Positions 15,381 to 19,257 of a stretch of 19,257 bases of DNA are shown in pieces. The stretch is taken from assembly GCA_002413345.1 (NCBI GenBank), contig DHWU01000059.1, positions 32,140-51,396 of the forward strand. The letters run 5' to 3'. Numbering within the stretch: the stretch's first letter is position 1; every line of letters starts with the position of its first letter. This stretch comes from Propionibacteriaceae bacterium UBA5174. GTDB taxonomy: Bacteria > Actinomycetota > Actinomycetes > Propionibacteriales > Propionibacteriaceae. Below the pieces are notes generated by a model. That model saw only the letters and a program-made list of their open reading frames with translations, searched no databases and had not been told where the DNA came from. Made by a program: the position numbers and the translations under genes.

Positions 15381-16159
15381 TGACTGGGCTGACTGTCACC
15401 ACCGTGGGCCCAGGGACGCCGAGATTCGTGTTTCTCCACGGCCTCTTCGGCAGGGGCCGCAACTGGGCTGGGATCGCGCAAGGACTGACCGCCTTTGGGC
15501 ACAGTTCAGTGTTGCTGGACCTGCCCAACCACGGGGACAGTCCCTGGACTTCCGAGTTCAGCTATCACCAAATGGCCCAGGCAGTAATCAGCGAGCTGCC
15601 TGGGTCAGGTCCCAGACCAGTGTTGGTCGGACATTCAATGGGCGGCAAGGTGGCAATGCTGGCAGCACTTCAGCGCCCCGAACTGTTTGCCGGACTAGGC
15701 GTCATCGACATCACACCCAATGTTTCCGAGCCGGTAGCTGGCTTCAGTCGCTATCTGCGCGCGATGCGCAGCCTTGATCTGACTACCTTGACCAGCAAGG
15801 CCGAGGCCGAGCAGCTGTTGGCCGCTGAGATCCCCGATCCCGGTGTCCGAAAGTTTCTGCTCACCAATTTGCGCAATCGGGATGGCTGGCACTGGCAGCC
15901 AAATCTGAGCCTGTTGGATTCAGCGCTTCCCCAGATCGCAGACTGGCCACAAGTCACGGCCGGCTTCCTGGGACCAGTCTCGTGGGTGGTGGGCGACCAC
16001 TCCCCCTATCACCGGCCCGACGGTTTCGCGCTAATGCAGAGCTATTTTCCGAAAGTGGTCGAAGTTGTCATCGCCGGCGCTGGCCATTGGGTCCACGCCG
16101 ACCAGCCGTCCGCGGTCATTTCGGCGCTGGCCGAGCTCAGCTCGGCTTCACCGAGTTGA
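15377..16159 (+). CDS. Alpha/beta hydrolase (YbfF-like esterase family)
   Basis: A 260-residue alpha/beta-fold hydrolase. It shows the oxyanion-hole motif FLHGLFG, the DLPNHGDS strand-turn typical of YbfF-like and epoxide-hydrolase-like enzymes, the nucleophile elbow GHSMGG (S87) and the catalytic histidine in GAGHWVH (H237). The acid is probably an Asp in WVVGDHS. There is no signal peptide, so it is cytoplasmic; the natural substrate is unknown, with short acyl esters or thioesters plausible. The start at 15377 is preferred because its ATG overlaps the preceding stop as ATGA; the frame is open further upstream to 15293 but that region encodes the zinc-binding protein in another frame. Its last 23 bp overlap the convergent cyclophilin gene. 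Confidence 0.85.
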   Translation: MMTGLTVTTVGPGTPRFVFLHGLFGRGRNWAGIAQGLTAFGHSSVLLDLPNHGDSPWTSEFSYHQMAQAVISELPGSGPRPVLVGHSMGGKVAMLAALQRPELFAGLGVIDITPNVSEPVAGFSRYLRAMRSLDLTTLTSKAEAEQLLAAEIPDPGVRKFLLTNLRNRDGWHWQPNLSLLDSALPQIADWPQVTAGFLGPVSWVVGDHSPYHRPDGFALMQSYFPKVVEVVIAGAGHWVHADQPSAVISALAELSSASPS

Positions 16160-16826
16160 CTACTGCGGGAAGCACCGGCGCGGTGAAACCCGACGCAGTC
16201 TGCTGAGTGCCACCAGCTGCGATCGCGTTGACCACTTTCAACCCGGCCGCATCGACCTTCCCGAACACGGTGTAGTCGGGGGCAAATTTGCTGTCTCTAT
16301 ACACGATGAAGAACTGCGAGCCTGTCGTTGCGAGGCTTGCGCTGTTCGCCATCGCCAAGGTCCCGGCTGGGTAGGTTTCATCACCGGTTAGCTCCTCGGC
16401 AAATCGATAACCGGGCCCACCGGTGCTGGTTGCCGTCGGATCGCCACACTGCAGCGCGTAGAACCCGGTCACATCGAGCAGCCGGTGGCAGGTCGTGTTG
16501 TCATAAAACCCCTGGCTAGCCAGCGAGACGAACGAGTTGACCGCACAAGGCGCGTTCGCCCGGTTCAGCGTCAGCCCAACCGCTTTGTCGTTCAATGTCA
16601 TGGTGTATTGCACCGTGCCAGTGTCGGCCACGCCGCTGGCGACTGGGAGGCCGACTGGGCGTGCCGCCGCCTGTTCAGTGACGATGTAGTCACATTCAGC
16701 GCCAGCTCCAGCTGAGATAGCCGCTGAGGTGGTTCCTTCTGACGTGGGAGTGGCTGCGGGAGTTCCGGTGCAGCCTGCAGCGAGGCAGGCCAGACCAAGG
16801 ATCATCACGATGAAGGACTTTTTCAC
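16137..16826 (-). CDS. Lipoprotein peptidyl-prolyl cis-trans isomerase (cyclophilin type)
   Basis: Cyclophilins catalyse cis-trans isomerisation of peptidyl-proline bonds; this one should act outside the membrane. From GTG 16826 it has 229 residues: basic KK, hydrophobic core, lipobox-like LAAGC with lipidated C19, a Thr/Ser/Ala-rich linker (about 20-45), then the cyclophilin domain with CHR, GDP, a GGPGYRFAEE loop and the diagnostic LAMANSASLATTGSQFFI block. QCGDP replaces the more common QGGDP. An in-frame ATG at 16898 would run into the divergent pduO start and destroy the signal peptide, so GTG is preferred. The ribosome site is weak (AGAG). The gene diverges from pduO with a 64-bp gap. 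Confidence 0.9.
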   Translation of the reverse strand: MKKSFIVMILGLACLAAGCTGTPAATPTSEGTTSAAISAGAGAECDYIVTEQAAARPVGLPVASGVADTGTVQYTMTLNDKAVGLTLNRANAPCAVNSFVSLASQGFYDNTTCHRLLDVTGFYALQCGDPTATSTGGPGYRFAEELTGDETYPAGTLAMANSASLATTGSQFFIVYRDSKFAPDYTVFGKVDAAGLKVVNAIAAGGTQQTASGFTAPVLPAVVNSVKPS

Positions 16827-16890
16827 GAGGCTACTCTGCCACAGTTCGCGGGTTTGACACCGCCTTGGCCACCGGTGTTGATTGGCACTC

Positions 16891-17805
16891 ATGGTCAACC
16901 TCTCCCGGATCTACACCCGCACCGGCGACGCCGGAAACACCCGGCTTTCCGATTTCAGCGAAACGGCCAAAACCGATCCCCGCGTGCAGGCCTACGGGCA
17001 TGTTGACGAAGCTAATTCGATCCTCGGTGTGGCTCTGACCCAGCCCGGTCTGCCCACAGACATCGCGGCGGTCCTGCGCCACATTCAAAATGAACTGTTC
17101 GACTGCGGTGCCGATTTGTCGAACCCGCTGAAGGCCGACTCCGATCCGGAGCCGCTGCGGGTCATCCAGGACTACGTTGATCGGTTGGAAGCCTGGTGTG
17201 ACCATTACAGCGCCGAGCTACCCGAGCTGCGTTCCTTCATCCTGCCCGGCGGCTCACCGGCCGCTGCCTGGCTCCAATTCGCCCGCAGCGTGGTTCGTCG
17301 GGCCGAACGGACGGCTTGGGCTGCAGCGAGCGTGTACGGCATCAAGGAGGCCACTGACGGACGCCCCGGCGGCGTCAATCTGGTGGCCATCGCCTACCTC
17401 AACCGGCTATCTGACCTGCTATTCATCCTGGGCAGGGCAGTTGATAAGGGTGCCAGCGAAGTGTTGTGGGTTCCCGGCAAGGATCGTGATGCCCCAGATC
17501 CAAAGGCTCAGCGCCAGCGGTCGCTGATTACTACTCCCGATGAGCCAGCCGCAAAGCTCTCCGACCCGCTCAGCCCAGCTATCCAGACCCCGGATGCCCA
17601 AAACACTGAACTGCAAAACCCTGATTCGACCGAAATCGTCCTCAGCCAGGACCTAACCGCCGATCAGCAACACTCCCCCGTTGCCGACAATCCAGAACTT
17701 GCGGCTAACGAGTCAGCGTCCGAAGCCGACTCGGCCGAAACGGCCGCACCGGTTTCCACTTCCGAAGCCAAACGCGTCGCCGGCAAGAAGAAGCGTCGGC
17801 GCTGA
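16891..17805 (+). CDS. PduO-type cob(I)alamin adenosyltransferase with long C-terminal tail
   Basis: This enzyme transfers the adenosyl group from ATP to cob(I)alamin, making the cofactor of methylmalonyl-CoA mutase. Residues 1-197 are a full domain: the ATP-binding N-terminus RIYTRTGDAGNTRL (6-19), FILPGG, the RSVVRRAER helix (132-140) and YLNRLSDLLFILGR (169-182). The remaining 107 residues are a low-complexity, acidic and Asn/Gln/Ser/Pro-rich tail ending in KKKRRR, absent from compact homologues of about 190 residues. ATG 16891 gives the standard MVNL start; a TTG at 16882 is possible, and no clear ribosome site is seen. It converges on the DUF2550 gene with a 13-bp gap. The mce gene upstream uses the same pathway. 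Confidence 0.92.
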   Translation: MVNLSRIYTRTGDAGNTRLSDFSETAKTDPRVQAYGHVDEANSILGVALTQPGLPTDIAAVLRHIQNELFDCGADLSNPLKADSDPEPLRVIQDYVDRLEAWCDHYSAELPELRSFILPGGSPAAAWLQFARSVVRRAERTAWAAASVYGIKEATDGRPGGVNLVAIAYLNRLSDLLFILGRAVDKGASEVLWVPGKDRDAPDPKAQRQRSLITTPDEPAAKLSDPLSPAIQTPDAQNTELQNPDSTEIVLSQDLTADQQHSPVADNPELAANESASEADSAETAAPVSTSEAKRVAGKKKRRR

Positions 17806-17818
17806 TCGAGGCACCGGG

Positions 17819-18259
17819 CTAACGGTAGCGAGCCCCAGGCGCGGAAGATTCCAACCAGCTGAGCAAACCGGTAAGCGAGGACGGTGTCATCGCCAATTCC
17901 CACGACCCGCCGCCAACCAGTTCCAGGGTAAGGATCCGTTCGCCGTTTGCCAGCCCGACCGATTCAATCGCGTCAGGATCGCGTTGCGCCCCGGCGCTCG
18001 AAACCGACCTCGGAAAGATTAGTCGCGGCCGCAACGAGGGCGAAAACACTCGAAACCACTCCAAGTTGTCGCCCGAATAGCGAGCGACGCCCAGGGCCCA
18101 TCCGGCCCCAGGCGTCTTCGTAGACAGTCGCAGACTGCAGTCAAACAACCCACCTTGGCGCGACAACCAGCGGCGTCGAGACGCCAAGAACAACACTGGT
18201 CCGCCAAGCAATACGACGAGCGCCAGTGTTATCCATTCGGCGATCGGCAATACTTCCAC
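17819..18259 (-). CDS. DUF2550 family membrane-anchored protein
   Basis: A 146-residue protein with one N-terminal transmembrane segment (about residues 7-27) followed by RRRW and a soluble beta-rich domain (WALGVARYSGDNLEWFRVFS). I recognise it as the DUF2550 family, which in actinobacteria lies directly after atpC; no function is established to my knowledge. The GTG start lies 13 bp after the atpC stop on the same strand, so it is probably the distal gene of the ATP synthase transcript. Arg-rich residues after the helix suggest the soluble domain is cytoplasmic. Confidence 0.85.
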   Translation of the reverse strand: MEVLPIAEWITLALVVLLGGPVLFLASRRRWLSRQGGLFDCSLRLSTKTPGAGWALGVARYSGDNLEWFRVFSPSLRPRLIFPRSVSSAGAQRDPDAIESVGLANGERILTLELVGGGSWELAMTPSSLTGLLSWLESSAPGARYR

Positions 18260-18272
18260 TGGCCGAAGGCGT

Positions 18273-18677
18273 TCAGTGGCCCTGTGTCAAGCGCGCGGCC
18301 TTCACCTGTGCTTGAGCCCGCAGGAAGTGGTGCCTGGTCTCGTCATCAATATCGCCAGCATTGAGCCGCTTCTCCGCCGCTGCCAACTCATGCTCAGCGG
18401 TCTTGAGATCAATCTCGGCTGCCACCTTCGCGAACTGGCTGAGGATCGAAACCCGGTTTTCGGCAACCGAGATGAACCCACCGTCAACGACGACAACCTC
18501 GCGGTTGCCATCAACGGTGAGCACCTCTGCGGCGCACGGCACCAAGGATGCGAGCAGCGGCTCGTGATTAGGCATGATGCCGATATCGCCCTCGCTGGTA
18601 CGGGCGATCACGCTGAGGGCGTCACCCTCCCAGGTGATCCCCTCAGCAGCGACTACCTCTACCCGAAGTACCGACAC
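18273..18677 (-). CDS. atpC: F1Fo ATP synthase epsilon subunit
   Basis: Epsilon sits in the central stalk of F1 and modulates ATP hydrolysis. The 134-residue protein has the N-terminal beta-sandwich (EGDALSVIARTSEGDIGIMPNHEPLLA, here split as blocks near residues 18-44; GDIGIMPNHEPLL is diagnostic) and a C-terminal pair of helices (about 85-130). The start is GTG, one base after the atpD stop. An excellent AGAAGGAAGG site (complement of 18683-18692) lies inside the end of atpD. Confidence 0.96.
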   Translation of the reverse strand: MSVLRVEVVAAEGITWEGDALSVIARTSEGDIGIMPNHEPLLASLVPCAAEVLTVDGNREVVVVDGGFISVAENRVSILSQFAKVAAEIDLKTAEHELAAAEKRLNAGDIDDETRHHFLRAQAQVKAARLTQGH

Positions 18678-18678
18678 G

Positions 18679-19257
18679 TCAGCCTTCCTTCTGAATGCGA
18701 TCCCAGTTGGCGTAGACCATGTCCATGCCGCCTACGTTGAAGAAGGCCTGCTCAGCGATGTGGTCCACTTCGCCGTCGCAGATCATCTTGAACGACTCGA
18801 TGGTGTCAGCCAACGGCACCGTCGAACCCACAACGTTGGTGAACTTGGTCGCCATGTAGGTGTTCTGGCTCAGGAACTGCTGCAACCGACGAGCGCGTCC
18901 GACGATGATCTTGTCTTCTTCGCTGAGTTCGTCAACGCCCAAGATGGCGATGATGTCCTGCAGTTCCTTGTTGCGCTGCAGAATCTGCTTCACCCGAGTG
19001 GCCGTGGTGTAGTGCTCCTGGCCGATGTACTGCGGGTCCATGATTCGCGACGAGCTGGACAGCGGATCCACGGCCGGGTACAGACCACGAGAGGCAATCT
19101 CGCGGCTGAGCTCGGTGGTGGCGTCCAGGTGGGCGAAGGTGGTTGCCGGCGCCGGGTCGGTGTAGTCGTCGGCGGGCACGTAGATCGCCTGCATCGAGGT
19201 GATCGAGTTGCCTCGCGTCGAGGTGATGCGCTCCTGCAGGGTGCCCATCTCGTCGGC
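18679..19257 (-). CDS. atpD: F1Fo ATP synthase beta subunit, C-terminal part
   Basis: The beta subunit carries the catalytic nucleotide sites of F1. The visible 192 residues are the C-terminal portion: ERITSTRGNSITSMQAIYVPADDYTDPAPATTF at the junction of the nucleotide domain is recognisable by its blocks, then LSREIASRGLYPAVDPL, the lever loop DELSEED, and the C-terminal helical domain ending WDRIQKEG. The frame is open to base 19257, so the N-terminal about 60 percent, with the Walker A loop, lies to the right. The full beta subunit is normally about 470-485 residues. The gene is tightly coupled to atpC. Confidence 0.97.
   Translation of the reverse strand, partial: ADEMGTLQERITSTRGNSITSMQAIYVPADDYTDPAPATTFAHLDATTELSREIASRGLYPAVDPLSSSSRIMDPQYIGQEHYTTATRVKQILQRNKELQDIIAILGVDELSEEDKIIVGRARRLQQFLSQNTYMATKFTNVVGSTVPLADTIESFKMICDGEVDHIAEQAFFNVGGMDMVYANWDRIQKEG
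18683..18692 (-). promoter_or_regulatory. Ribosome binding site for atpC within atpD
   Basis: AGAAGGAAGG on the minus strand, 5 nt before the GTG of atpC, decides that GTG start and lies within the last codons of atpD. Confidence 0.7.

Noticed and set aside
16827..16898. ATG at 16898 as the cyclophilin start
   Set aside because: It would overlap the divergent adenosyltransferase start and place a charged, non-signal stretch ahead of the lipoprotein signal peptide.
1..19257. CRISPR array, insertion sequence, tRNA or prophage module
   Set aside because: No regularly spaced repeats, transposase motifs, tRNA cloverleaf or phage genes were recognised; the region is compact chromosomal coding sequence.

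Overview
The window looks like a chromosomal segment of a moderately GC-rich actinobacterium. Three things point that way: a maltokinase-glgB pair of the GlgE type, an actinobacterial NucS/EndoMS mismatch endonuclease, and a DUF2550 gene abutting atpC. The N-terminus of the methylmalonyl-CoA epimerase closely resembles my recollection of the Propionibacterium enzyme, so a member of the Propionibacteriales is my best guess; this is inference from memory, not a search result. Almost every base is coding, with one gap above 200 bp (7442-7712).

Left third (1-3397, + strand): the 3' end of a maltokinase gene, glgB and a half-GNAT/Nudix fusion. They are joined by start/stop overlaps and form one glycogen/alpha-glucan operon. 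Facing it on the minus strand (3390-7441) is a two-gene operon: an Hsp90 (HtpG)-family ATPase followed by a 753-aa helical-repeat protein of unknown function. This is the best candidate for an undescribed system. After the divergent gap comes a secreted sialidase (7713-8891, +). Convergent to it is a minus-strand thioredoxin-fold/TPR protein of the CnoX/YbbN type that has lost both redox cysteines.

Middle (9844-14324, + strand): phosphoglucomutase, methylmalonyl-CoA epimerase, a strong GC-rich hairpin, a DivIVA-like coiled-coil protein and an AI-2E-family membrane protein. Phosphoglucomutase supplies glucose-1-phosphate for the glycogen branch. The epimerase pairs functionally with the cobalamin adenosyltransferase further right, because methylmalonyl-CoA mutase needs adenosylcobalamin.

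Right third (14328-19257): NucS on the minus strand, diverging from a small putative zinc-binding protein coupled by ATGA overlap to an alpha/beta hydrolase. Next come a lipoprotein cyclophilin (-), a PduO-type adenosyltransferase with a long disordered tail (+), and the end of the ATP synthase operon on the minus strand (atpD partial, atpC, DUF2550). No RNA genes, insertion sequences, CRISPR arrays or prophage genes were recognised.
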